A stretch of 6,941 nt of DNA from Acetofilamentum sp. (GCA_020720565.1 DYOK01000141.1:1-6941); one strand, 5' to 3'; shown: positions 1 to 6,206, counted from the first letter of the stretch. Numbers and translations are program-made. Notes: generated from the letters alone by a model not told the origin.

Positions 1-4
1 ATTT

Positions 5-1003
5 TTATAGCCGTTGAAACTCAAACGTTGGATAGCCTTTTTGGTGCTGACTGTTGTAAAAATCGATAAATCTAAGCTTGAAAAAATACCCTTGATAGTT
101 CTTTATCAGATAATTTCTATTGGGAACTACGGAATAAGTTCCATTATCGAAATCGTAATATTTCCACTCGTAACCAATGCTATTGAGTTGACGATTCATT
201 ACAAAATGTAGCGTATCGGCTAGAACAATGTTATCAAAAACCAAACTTGTATCCATGCCTGCCCAAGTGTAATACGGATTGAGTAAAGCCCCACGTAACA
301 GATAGGGTACCGGTTCGCCTTCGTTGGTATAGATAATATCCTGATAGCCCGCAAACAAAAGCGTCCAATCGGTTTTAGGTGGTTCAATGGGCACAATGCC
401 GTTATCGAACGAAAAACTGACGTAATTGAGCGAAGGATCTTTTTCGATCACGATCGTATCCTCCAATAAGCCATTGAGTTTAGCGTGACGCAAAATATAT
501 TGCCCATGGTCGCCAATTTCGATACTGATTTTTCTATTTCCAAGGGGCAAGTAATCTAAATCGGTTCCCCGATTAATCAGCCAAATTTCGTGCGTCGAAA
601 CGGCTGTTTGGCCGACTTTCTCGTACCATCCATATAGGGCCATGTCTTCCACTCGACCCGATGGATTGTCGAAATTTGTGGTAATGCCAGTCGAAGATTT
701 TAATAAGTCGAACTCGGTATAAGCCGAAACACCAGCCGCCATGGTTTTCGCATTGTTCAATATAATGTGCCAAGAAGTATCGCTACACGAAAAACCCAAA
801 TCCCAGTCGTCAAATTCGTGGGTCTTAATTGCTAAATTGCTTGTTAAATCGAAAAATATTTGGTTGGAATAGTTCTCGCCCATGGCCACTTGTCCGACCT
901 GAGTATCGCCGCTCGTTGGTGGCAAATAAATGGCCTCTTCCTCCTTAAAACACGAGCTTAAGAATAATACGACCAGCGTACTTGTAATGAAAAATTTGTT
1001 CAT
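5..1003 (-). CDS. HmuY-family surface lipoprotein (putative haem-binding)
   Basis: A 332-residue complete protein that probably captures haem or a related tetrapyrrole at the cell surface and hands it to the adjacent TonB-dependent receptor. Residues 1-17 form a lipoprotein signal peptide ending in the lipobox LSSC, with Cys18 as the lipidated residue. Cys is followed by FKEEE, which matches the Bacteroidota lipoprotein export signal (Lys at +3, acidic residues at +4 to +6), so surface exposure is predicted. HmuY-like landmarks are DWDLGF (66-71), TDWTLLF (211-217), IGYEWKYYD (276-284) and a C-terminal KLRF...G.PTFEF stretch (309-329). These recur at matching spacing in the T9SS-exported protein at 3447-4709. 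Histidines at 62, 79, 138, 166, 173, 266 and 320 are possible ligands, but I cannot assign an axial pair. The gene lies 102 nt behind the receptor stop, and that spacer looks inserted (see 999-1107). The ATG is chosen because the signal peptide begins there. An AGGAGG lies 15 nt upstream but is probably accidental. Family assignment is fairly firm; haem as ligand is inferred. Confidence 0.82.
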   Translation of the reverse strand: MNKFFITSTLVVLFLSSCFKEEEAIYLPPTSGDTQVGQVAMGENYSNQIFFDLTSNLAIKTHEFDDWDLGFSCSDTSWHIILNNAKTMAAGVSAYTEFDLLKSSTGITTNFDNPSGRVEDMALYGWYEKVGQTAVSTHEIWLINRGTDLDYLPLGNRKISIEIGDHGQYILRHAKLNGLLEDTIVIEKDPSLNYVSFSFDNGIVPIEPPKTDWTLLFAGYQDIIYTNEGEPVPYLLRGALLNPYYTWAGMDTSLVFDNIVLADTLHFVMNRQLNSIGYEWKYYDFDNGTYSVVPNRNYLIKNYQGYFFKLRFIDFYNSQHQKGYPTFEFQRL

Positions 1004-1021
1004 CTATTTGTATTTTGCCCT

Positions 1022-1046
1022 CCTATCCCCCAAAGGTGGGAATAGG
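1022..1046. repeat. Imperfect GC-rich hairpin in receptor-lipoprotein spacer
   Basis: CCTAT-C-CCC (1022-1030) pairs with GGG-A-ATAGG (1038-1046) to give eight pairs around one C/A mismatch, with a 7-nt loop. It stands out as a GC-rich block in AT-rich DNA. No T-run follows it on the minus strand, so it is not a classical terminator. It could act as an RNA processing or stability element that changes the ratio of lipoprotein to receptor mRNA. Its shape resembles CCC...GGG hairpins of dispersed intergenic repeats in Bacteroidota genomes, but that resemblance is from memory and untested. Confidence 0.5.
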
Positions 1047-1052
1047 GCGGAA

Positions 1053-1098
1053 TGTATTTTTCGTTCAGAGGGATGTCTTTTGCGCTCAGCGGGATGTT
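1053..1098. repeat. 21-bp tandem repeat, two copies plus a partial third
   Basis: Unit 1 (1053-1073) and unit 2 (1074-1094) match at 17 of 21 positions. Both start TGT.TTTT and end TCAG.GGGA, and a third copy begins TGTTT at 1095. On the plus strand the repeat translates as a 7-residue period (VFFVQRD, VFCAQRD), but that reading frame has no other sign of being a gene and then runs antisense through the receptor. The repeats lie wholly between the receptor stop and the lipoprotein start, inside the presumed inserted element. Confidence 0.6.
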
Positions 1099-1105
1099 TC
1101 ATCTA

Positions 1106-3322
1106 TTAATATTTCGAGAAACTGTACTTTAACGATACAAACCAAGTTCTGCCCCAGCCAACCAAAGGCGACTCTGCCGAAGATGACCCATGCGAGCTGG
1201 TACTTCCTCCGCTCGAATTTGAAGCTATTTCGATATTGTCGAACAAATTTTTAATCCCAGTAGATATCGTCAATTGGTTACTGAACCATTTTTTAGATGC
1301 AATAATATCCATCTGATGATAGGGTTTCATAATGTTCAGTTCTAAATTTCCAAAATTGGTATAGTAAGGGTACTCCCCAAAATATTTATAAAATAACGAC
1401 ACATGTGCTGTATTTTTAAACAGGTTAAATGTGAGGTCGGCATTGAGGTTGTTGCTATACAAATATTCGTTTTCCTTAACATAATCGGTACGTCCGGTTC
1501 TGGAAAAACCTATTCCGAAGTTTACAATCGGAAGAATCTTAATATCGGACTGAACTTGAAATCCCAACGATTTAAAACTCCCTACATTTTCGTTTCGATA
1601 TCCTAAAGCATTGTTGGGGTCGATTTGCACCAAAGCAATCAGGTTTTCCATCTGGTTATAAAATCCTTTTAAAGTCCAATCGACAAAAAAATCTTTACGC
1701 TGCCAAGGATATGAAATTGAGCTATTAAAATTATGCGAATACTCTGCTTTTAAATTTTCGTTCCCTTCAATTTGGTGATTGCTATCGTAAAAATTTAGAT
1801 ACAATTCTTTAAGCGAAGGTGCTCTAAATCCCCTAGCATAAGATCCTCGCCAAATCACTTTTTTAATTTGATATTTAATATTTATCGCTGGAGAAATGGG
1901 TGCTTTGTATTTGGTATTATAGGCCATTCTAAAACCAGGTTGAATGGTAAAATTCTTAAATGCATCCCACTTAATATCGACAAATGCAGCAAAGTCGTGT
2001 ATGGCTTCTTGCGACGATTTTAGACGCTTGCCTGTTCCAAATTCAAGATTAACATCGTATCCTGATTGGATTAACCACTTTTTATTGGTGGTTTCGTATG
2101 CATAAACCCCACGAAACAAACCGGCATCGAACCTTGTGGTATCATGGGCATCGGCACTACTGCTTAACACAGAATTAAGGCTTGTCATATCTTTGTAGTA
2201 TTCTAATCGGGTGCGTTGATAGAACGAATACGAGGCAATTCCTGTATATGACGAATGTTTGCCCCAAACATTTTTTATCGAAAAATGATTGCCTGCTCTG
2301 AGTGTATTAAACCAAGTATCTTTCCCTTCAATCACATAGGGTGTTTGCTTCAATAAGCCTCTGTCGAGCAAGCGTTCGTTAAAAAAATCGATTGTGTTTT
2401 TAATTTCCATCTTTTTAACGCGGAAGGCATAATCAAATCCTGCATGGTACTGCTCTTTGGGCTTATAAGTTTGTGTTCTATCAGAGGGATCAATATCAAA
2501 ACCACCAAAAAAATTACGTCCTAAACTGAGCCCTAAAAAATGGGAATTAATTTTAGCAGAGCCTTCGAAATTTATATTATCGGTCCCAGACGATTCATGA
2601 TAAGCCTCAGCACCAAGTTTCCATTTGCTATACAAGTTTTGTTTAGTAATTAAGTTAATAACGCCAGCCAAGGCATTGCTTCCGTATATTACCGACATCG
2701 GGCCTTCGACGACTTCGATATGGTCAATTTTTGATAAATCGATTTGACTTAAATCGATATTCCCGTTCACACGACCAATAACCGGTACGCCATCGATTAA
2801 GATTTTTACATTATCGCCAGAAATTCCTTGTATTTTCACCCCTGTGCCAGTCGATGGGTCGTTACTAAGGCTGATATTCAATTCCTTCGACAGGGCGTCT
2901 GTCAAGCTTTGACCTGCACTTTTTTCGATATCGTCTTTGTCGATTACCTTTATCTGATAAATGGATTGATCGATTGGCGTGGCTTCGTGATGCCCTGTAA
3001 CCACTACCTCGTTTAAATTAAAACCCGTATTTTTAAGCTGATATTTTATCTTAGCTTGATATGTTTTAACGGTATCGAAGATACTCTGATAACCCAAAAA
3101 ACTAATCGATACAACAGTAGGACCTGTCCAATTAAATTCTGCTAGGCCTCTACTGTCAGTTACCATATAATGCTGCACTTTTGTGGTCTGATCTTCTGTA
3201 CATACGTGCACATAAGGCAAACTTTGTCCCGATTCTTTGCAAACCGCTAAAATTTGCATCGATTGAGCCATTCCTAAACTATAAAAAATGACCAATATTA
3301 CGGTTAAATACAGTTTGAGCAT
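1106..3322 (-). CDS. HmuR-type TonB-dependent outer-membrane receptor
   Basis: A 738-residue outer-membrane receptor that should import a ligand, probably haem, into the periplasm using TonB energy. Residues 1-20 are a signal peptide (cleavage near AQ20-S21). Residues ~22-100 look like the carboxypeptidase-regulatory beta-sandwich common in Bacteroidota receptors. It is followed by EVVVTG (105-110), the plug (~112-228) with ILIDGVP (174-180), and VEGPMSVIYGSNALAGVINLITK-type plug end (205-227). The rest is beta-barrel, ending in an aromatic-rich strand (LKYSF). Haem-receptor landmarks are FRAP (499-502), NENL (521-524, the NPNL-box position) and His516 between them. A Ser/Gly-rich loop containing His711 (701-717) sits just before the last strands. 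The neighbours on both sides are HmuY-like proteins. A strong terminator lies upstream, so the gene probably has its own promoter or depends on readthrough; no consensus -7 box is visible in 3323-3386. Receptor class is certain; the ligand is inferred and another tetrapyrrole is possible. Confidence 0.93.
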   Translation of the reverse strand: MLKLYLTVILVIFYSLGMAQSMQILAVCKESGQSLPYVHVCTEDQTTKVQHYMVTDSRGLAEFNWTGPTVVSISFLGYQSIFDTVKTYQAKIKYQLKNTGFNLNEVVVTGHHEATPIDQSIYQIKVIDKDDIEKSAGQSLTDALSKELNISLSNDPSTGTGVKIQGISGDNVKILIDGVPVIGRVNGNIDLSQIDLSKIDHIEVVEGPMSVIYGSNALAGVINLITKQNLYSKWKLGAEAYHESSGTDNINFEGSAKINSHFLGLSLGRNFFGGFDIDPSDRTQTYKPKEQYHAGFDYAFRVKKMEIKNTIDFFNERLLDRGLLKQTPYVIEGKDTWFNTLRAGNHFSIKNVWGKHSSYTGIASYSFYQRTRLEYYKDMTSLNSVLSSSADAHDTTRFDAGLFRGVYAYETTNKKWLIQSGYDVNLEFGTGKRLKSSQEAIHDFAAFVDIKWDAFKNFTIQPGFRMAYNTKYKAPISPAINIKYQIKKVIWRGSYARGFRAPSLKELYLNFYDSNHQIEGNENLKAEYSHNFNSSISYPWQRKDFFVDWTLKGFYNQMENLIALVQIDPNNALGYRNENVGSFKSLGFQVQSDIKILPIVNFGIGFSRTGRTDYVKENEYLYSNNLNADLTFNLFKNTAHVSLFYKYFGEYPYYTNFGNLELNIMKPYHQMDIIASKKWFSNQLTISTGIKNLFDNIEIASNSSGGSTSSHGSSSAESPLVGWGRTWFVSLKYSFSKY

Positions 3323-3386
3323 TGCAGAAGATTTAATGACATAGGTTATCGATGGCGATTAACAAGCATTTCTATTCGAAGATTCC

Positions 3387-3424
3387 AATATAAAGGAAGC
3401 CCGATTACCAGGCTTCCTTATATT
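3387..3424 (-). terminator. Hairpin terminator after the T9SS HmuY-like gene
   Basis: AAGGAAGCC (3393-3401) and GGCTTCCTT (3411-3419) form a perfect 9-bp stem with a 9-nt loop. After one bulged A (3392) it extends by five further A-T pairs (3387-3391 with 3420-3424). On the minus strand the stem is followed by TTTATATT, a fair U-rich tail. It starts 22 nt beyond the stop at 3447 and ends 64 nt before the receptor start. It probably ends or reduces transcription from the upstream gene, separating or attenuating receptor expression. The near-symmetric A/T flanks would also let it work on the plus strand. Confidence 0.75.
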
Positions 3425-3446
3425 TTAATGTGGTCCAAATATCAAA

Positions 3447-4709
3447 TTATAGTTTTACAAATTTGCTAGTGCTGGTTTCGTTTCCATTGCTTAACACAAT
3501 TTGGTACATTCCGGCAGGCCATTGGCTTACTTCTATCACGGCTTGATTAAGTTTTTCTTGCGCCGACATTTGGCTCTGATAAACCAAAGCACCATTTAAT
3601 TGGTACACATTCAAAGTAACATCGCCCGACATATCAAAAATACAACTTACTCGTTCAGTAGATGGATTGGGATAAACTGTGGTAAATAACCCATTCACAG
3701 ATGGCACCGAGGTTTGTGTCAAATTTTCTTGGTTAAACGTGAAAGTTCCTGTGCTCATACCGCCGAACCCAGTAAAATACATTTTCCAAACGTCGCCATT
3801 CTCGACCTGAACAAAATACACCACTGTATCTATTAAATCGTACGCACTGGTTTCCATATTATACGACTTCCAATCGCTACCAATGGTGTTGATGACATCG
3901 GTAAAAGCTTGATCGTTGTAAGCGGTAAATGTACTTTGGTCGAGATTCGACTGACGAACTTCTTGCACAGATACATTAGGCGAGGTTAAAACACCGGCCA
4001 CATTGTAAGGTATTGAGGTGTCGTAATATTTAGTAAACAACAATTGCCAATCGGTAGCAGGGGCTTCTTGTTCGACAATGGCCTGATTAAGAATCGAATA
4101 GTGTATAAAATTAAAGCTGCTGTAATCATCAGCATCAAAATTAACTTGTTGTTCGTTGGTGCCATCTAAATTTGCATATTTAAACGTCCAAGTGTTTTCA
4201 ACGGCATTCTTTTGCACAATAGCCAATTTGCGGTATGTGGCATCGCTTAGTTTGACAATAAAAATACTGTCACCGGAAATGGTGTGATTACCCGTATTGT
4301 ATGTACCCCAACCATAGTCCAATTGATCCCCTGGAATTGCATTGGTAACCAAAGCCCCTACAAACCATGTGGCATATGAGTTATACATTTTAGGCCATGT
4401 CGAAACATTAGTAATGTCGAGCGTTTCGTCCCAGTTTGCAATAGAGCCATCGGGATAAGTATACACATTAATGCCATTTCCGTTGTTGGCCAAGATGCTG
4501 ATTTCCATTTGATCGGTAATAAAAGCGATATCCCAAGTGTTGCGGGCTACAGTTTTAACCGAACCATTATCGAAATGATAAAACACTTCGTTGGCGTATG
4601 ACGCTCCAGTAGTTACGGTTCTTGTGGCACCACTTTGAGCATCGCTAATTTGGGCGTTTAATATGGCATAAGTGCCTAAAAACAATAAAGATAATAAAGA
4701 TTTTTTCAT
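3447..4709 (-). CDS. T9SS-exported HmuY-like protein with type A sorting domain
   Basis: A 420-residue secreted protein. Residues 1-20 are a Sec signal peptide ending NAQ; there is no lipobox. Residues ~25-330 form an HmuY-like region with TWDIAF (58-63), TDWQLLF (219-225), IGSDWKSYN (276-284), WKMYF (308-312) and GTFTF (321-325). These match the lipoprotein at 5-1003 in order and, in the C-terminal half, almost residue for residue in position. A linker leads to a type IX secretion type A sorting domain (~340-420) with YPNPS (346-350), GDVTLNVYQLNG, WPAGMY (397-402) and the terminal SKFVKL. The product should pass the outer membrane by T9SS and be attached to the surface or released. Only three histidines occur in the HmuY-like region (45, 142, 203), so if it binds haem the ligation may differ. 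Three adjacent dyads lie upstream and a strong terminator downstream. Export route is confident; haem binding is inferred from family and context. Confidence 0.85.
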   Translation of the reverse strand: MKKSLLSLLFLGTYAILNAQISDAQSGATRTVTTGASYANEVFYHFDNGSVKTVARNTWDIAFITDQMEISILANNGNGINVYTYPDGSIANWDETLDITNVSTWPKMYNSYATWFVGALVTNAIPGDQLDYGWGTYNTGNHTISGDSIFIVKLSDATYRKLAIVQKNAVENTWTFKYANLDGTNEQQVNFDADDYSSFNFIHYSILNQAIVEQEAPATDWQLLFTKYYDTSIPYNVAGVLTSPNVSVQEVRQSNLDQSTFTAYNDQAFTDVINTIGSDWKSYNMETSAYDLIDTVVYFVQVENGDVWKMYFTGFGGMSTGTFTFNQENLTQTSVPSVNGLFTTVYPNPSTERVSCIFDMSGDVTLNVYQLNGALVYQSQMSAQEKLNQAVIEVSQWPAGMYQIVLSNGNETSTSKFVKL

Positions 4710-4748
4710 GTGAAATGTTAATTACGAACCCACATAATAGACATATGG

Positions 4749-4794
4749 ATTCAGTTTCTGAATTTAGGTCTTGGACCTATTAAAAATTTTTAAT
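4749..4794. promoter_or_regulatory. Three consecutive dyads upstream of the T9SS HmuY-like gene
   Basis: Three perfect inverted repeats lie end to end. The first is ATTCAG-TTT-CTGAAT (4749-4763). The second is TAGGTC-TTG-GACCTA (4765-4779). The third is the 16-bp palindrome ATTAAAAATTTTTAAT (4779-4794). The first two share a 6-3-6 layout and are separated by one base. The block starts 39 nt upstream of the start codon at 4709, where a promoter would be expected, although I see no clear TAnnTTTG box. It could bind a dimeric regulator in tandem, for instance an iron- or haem-responsive one, but no known consensus is matched. The third palindrome may simply be an A/T-rich upstream element. Confidence 0.55.
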
Positions 4795-4844
4795 TGAATA
4801 GTTTAGCCCTTTTTAGAATAACTAGCACTGCATTTATAAATTTT

Positions 4845-4876
4845 GCGATTGGCAAAACCAAAAAGATTGCCAATGC
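4845..4876 (-). terminator. Hairpin downstream of the 111-residue ORF (possible terminator)
   Basis: ATTGGCAA (4848-4855) pairs perfectly with TTGCCAAT (4867-4874) around an 11-nt A-rich loop. GC pairs at 4845-4846 and 4875-4876 extend the stem past one bulged G. It lies 36 nt after the stop at 4913, which suits a 3' end signal. The sequence following on the minus strand (AAAATTTATAA) is only partly T-rich, so efficiency is doubtful. It could equally be an RNA stability hairpin. Confidence 0.4.
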
Positions 4877-4912
4877 AGAATGCGAGAATGTAAGTTAATT
4901 CGATAAGGCTTT

Positions 4913-5248
4913 TTAAGACACAGGAGGGCCTCTTAATTGCAAATTAGAACCTGGTTCTAATTGATATTTGGGTTCAACGATTTGAGCAAAAAACCAAATC
5001 TTGTAATCCAAAATGTTTTTAGTATTTTTTGATATTTCAGAAGCAAGGCCGATATGCAAGCCATAGTCTTGATCGTAAACAAAATCTTTTCTGTCCGATT
5101 TTTTGATTTTGAGCAAAAGCGGTTGTTGAGCTTGTAAATCCATCTTAAAGATTAACTTTAAGTGCATATTGACCAAGTCTTCGATCACCACCCATCCAAA
5201 AAGGACAATGACCAATACAAAAAACTTATGATGCCAATTGGATTTCAT
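4913..5248 (-). CDS. Small single-pass membrane-anchored protein, unrecognised
   Basis: A 111-residue protein I do not recognise. A short basic, His-containing start (MKSNWHHK) precedes one hydrophobic segment at about residues 9-23 (FFVLVIVLFGWVVIE). The acidic residues that follow suggest an uncleaved N-in anchor with the remaining ~85 residues outside the cytoplasm. The soluble part is charged in the middle (KIKKSDRKDF) and ends QLRGPPVS. There is no Cys and no catalytic motif. It lies 94 nt behind the membrane protein at 5343-6191 and 203 nt ahead of the secreted HmuY-like gene. The -7-like box TATCTTTG ends only 4 nt before the ATG, so the mRNA may be nearly leaderless. An internal Met28 would remove the anchor and is a less likely start. 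A 47-codon open stretch in another frame overlaps the 3' end (4803-4943), so a frameshifted or degraded C terminus is possible. Confidence 0.6.
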   Translation of the reverse strand: MKSNWHHKFFVLVIVLFGWVVIEDLVNMHLKLIFKMDLQAQQPLLLKIKKSDRKDFVYDQDYGLHIGLASEISKNTKNILDYKIWFFAQIVEPKYQLEPGSNLQLRGPPVS

Positions 5249-5252
5249 ATTA

Positions 5253-5260
5253 CAAAGATA
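5253..5260 (-). promoter_or_regulatory. Candidate Bacteroidota -7 box (TATCTTTG) at the 111-residue gene
   Basis: TATCTTTG on the minus strand matches the Bacteroidota primary-sigma -7 consensus TAnnTTTG exactly. The nearest upstream TTG lies 25 nt away, longer than the usual 19-21, so the -33 part is poor. The box is separated from the ATG at 5248 by four bases, placing the start of transcription at or just past the start codon. It is either a leaderless promoter or a chance match in A/T-rich DNA. Confidence 0.35.
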
Positions 5261-5342
5261 TAAAATTATATAGTTTCATTAATTGCAAATTGGATGAGAT
5301 TTGTCATAACATTAGGTATAATTATGCTTTATAACATTTGGC

Positions 5343-6191
5343 TTATTTCGAAACCTTATTTTTTGGGAAAATCATTAAAATGCCAATTATTAAGAAAATG
5401 GCAAACATGATGCCTATCTCAATACTGTAATGTGTTGGTTCAATCCATATTTCATGAAACAGATTCCAACGACCGACAATTTCTACAAAATTCCAAAAAA
5501 TTATAACTGTAGGAATTGCATATCGAATGGCATAACTCAACGATTTTATTTTTACCAGTTTAAATATCAATATTAGAGACCAAAATAATGAACCAAATGC
5601 CACAAAATAGGTCAACCAATGCCGATCGCCAGCAAACCTCTGATCATAAGAAAAAAGCAATACCAAATAAAAGGTCCATAACAACATGATTAACTCCATG
5701 AAGGTAGTCAAGGCCACGTTCCGTTTTCCTGGCTGAATGACTATGTTGTCTTTGATTTTTAGCTTTTGTTGAAACCAATTGAAAAATTGACAACCCGATT
5801 TGCTTCCAAACAAATAGTACAACATAAAAATCACCCAAAAACCAACTGTTGATGGCATTATCAGATACTCAGGTTTGGTTGCAATTTCTGTTCCATCCAT
5901 GAGTGGTGCAACTTGGTAGCGTTTGGCATAATACACAAATGCAAACTCAATCCATCCCGTCCAAACCAATAAGCCCGCAAAAAGGCCCAACAATGTGGCA
6001 GTTATTTCTTTACCCGAAAATATACCCCATAATAAAAGAATCAAACCGAGTACTCCTAAAAAGAACGCAGCCGAAAAAATATGTTCAATGCCAAAGCTGC
6101 GTTCCATCAAAATCATTCCTGCATGACCTAACGGCATGGTCAAAAGAACAATTAGAAAAGAAAATATGCCAATAAAAGGTGTTTTTTTCAT
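5343..6191 (-). CDS. Polytopic inner-membrane protein of unknown function, about 8 helices
   Basis: A 282-residue integral membrane protein whose family I do not recognise. Hydrophobic segments fall at about 5-27, 36-57, 63-88, 107-128, 159-181, 192-211, 219-238 and 255-275, giving roughly eight helices. Loops are short and the tail is basic (PKNKVSK). Polar and aromatic residues cluster in or near the membrane: GHAG (22-25), WTGWIEFAF (77-85), the RHWLTYF stretch (190-196), WNFVEIVGRW (233-242) and EIWIEP (247-252). Buried Glu82 and Glu237 with nearby Trp residues suggest a conserved functional site rather than a simple anchor. It has no ABC, MFS or rhomboid signature. It follows the 56-codon ORF by 80 nt and precedes the 111-residue ORF by 94 nt, all in one direction. 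Upstream of a haem-uptake cluster it could be accessory, but nothing in the sequence proves a link. The start is the first ATG, directly before a hydrophobic helix. Confidence 0.8.
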   Translation of the reverse strand: MKKTPFIGIFSFLIVLLTMPLGHAGMILMERSFGIEHIFSAAFFLGVLGLILLLWGIFSGKEITATLLGLFAGLLVWTGWIEFAFVYYAKRYQVAPLMDGTEIATKPEYLIMPSTVGFWVIFMLYYLFGSKSGCQFFNWFQQKLKIKDNIVIQPGKRNVALTTFMELIMLLWTFYLVLLFSYDQRFAGDRHWLTYFVAFGSLFWSLILIFKLVKIKSLSYAIRYAIPTVIIFWNFVEIVGRWNLFHEIWIEPTHYSIEIGIMFAIFLIIGILMIFPKNKVSK

Positions 6192-6206
6192 CAGGAAAAA
6201 CTTGCC

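Larger units (their letters stand above)
999..1107. repeat. Short inserted element bounded by 10-bp direct repeats
   Basis: The 10-mer TTCATCTATT occurs at 999-1008 and again at 1098-1107, exactly 99 bp apart. One copy sits on the lipoprotein start codon, the other on the receptor stop codon. Removing one copy plus the DNA between them joins the receptor to the lipoprotein as TAA TAG ATG on the minus strand, a 3-nt junction typical of an operon. The interior holds a hairpin (1022-1046) and a 21-bp tandem repeat (1053-1098). This is the expected footprint of a small non-coding mobile or REP/MITE-like insertion with target-site duplication. No transposase or conventional terminal inverted repeat is visible. 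The duplication and the contents are seen directly; the insertion event is inferred. Confidence 0.5.

Noticed and set aside
573..773. Minus-strand 66-codon ORF inside the lipoprotein gene
   Set aside because: Alternate frame of a convincing HmuY-like gene; Trp/His/Arg-rich composition typical of a shadow frame.
1019..1024. AGGAGG as a Shine-Dalgarno for the lipoprotein gene
   Set aside because: It is 15 nt from the ATG, lies in the presumed insertion, and Bacteroidota genes generally do not rely on Shine-Dalgarno pairing.
1015..1254. Plus-strand 79-codon ORF covering the tandem repeat and running into the receptor gene
   Set aside because: It is built from the repeat and then the antisense of the receptor C terminus; no coherent domain, signal or independent support.
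5306..5338. Direct repeat ATAACATT (5306-5313 and 5331-5338) between the membrane protein and the 111-residue gene
   Set aside because: Eight A/T-rich bases repeated once in A/T-rich DNA is expected by chance; no dyad or promoter element is linked to it.
5903..6175. Plus-strand 90-codon ORF opposite the membrane protein
   Set aside because: It lies wholly antisense to a well-supported eight-helix protein and has no recognisable composition or motif of its own.
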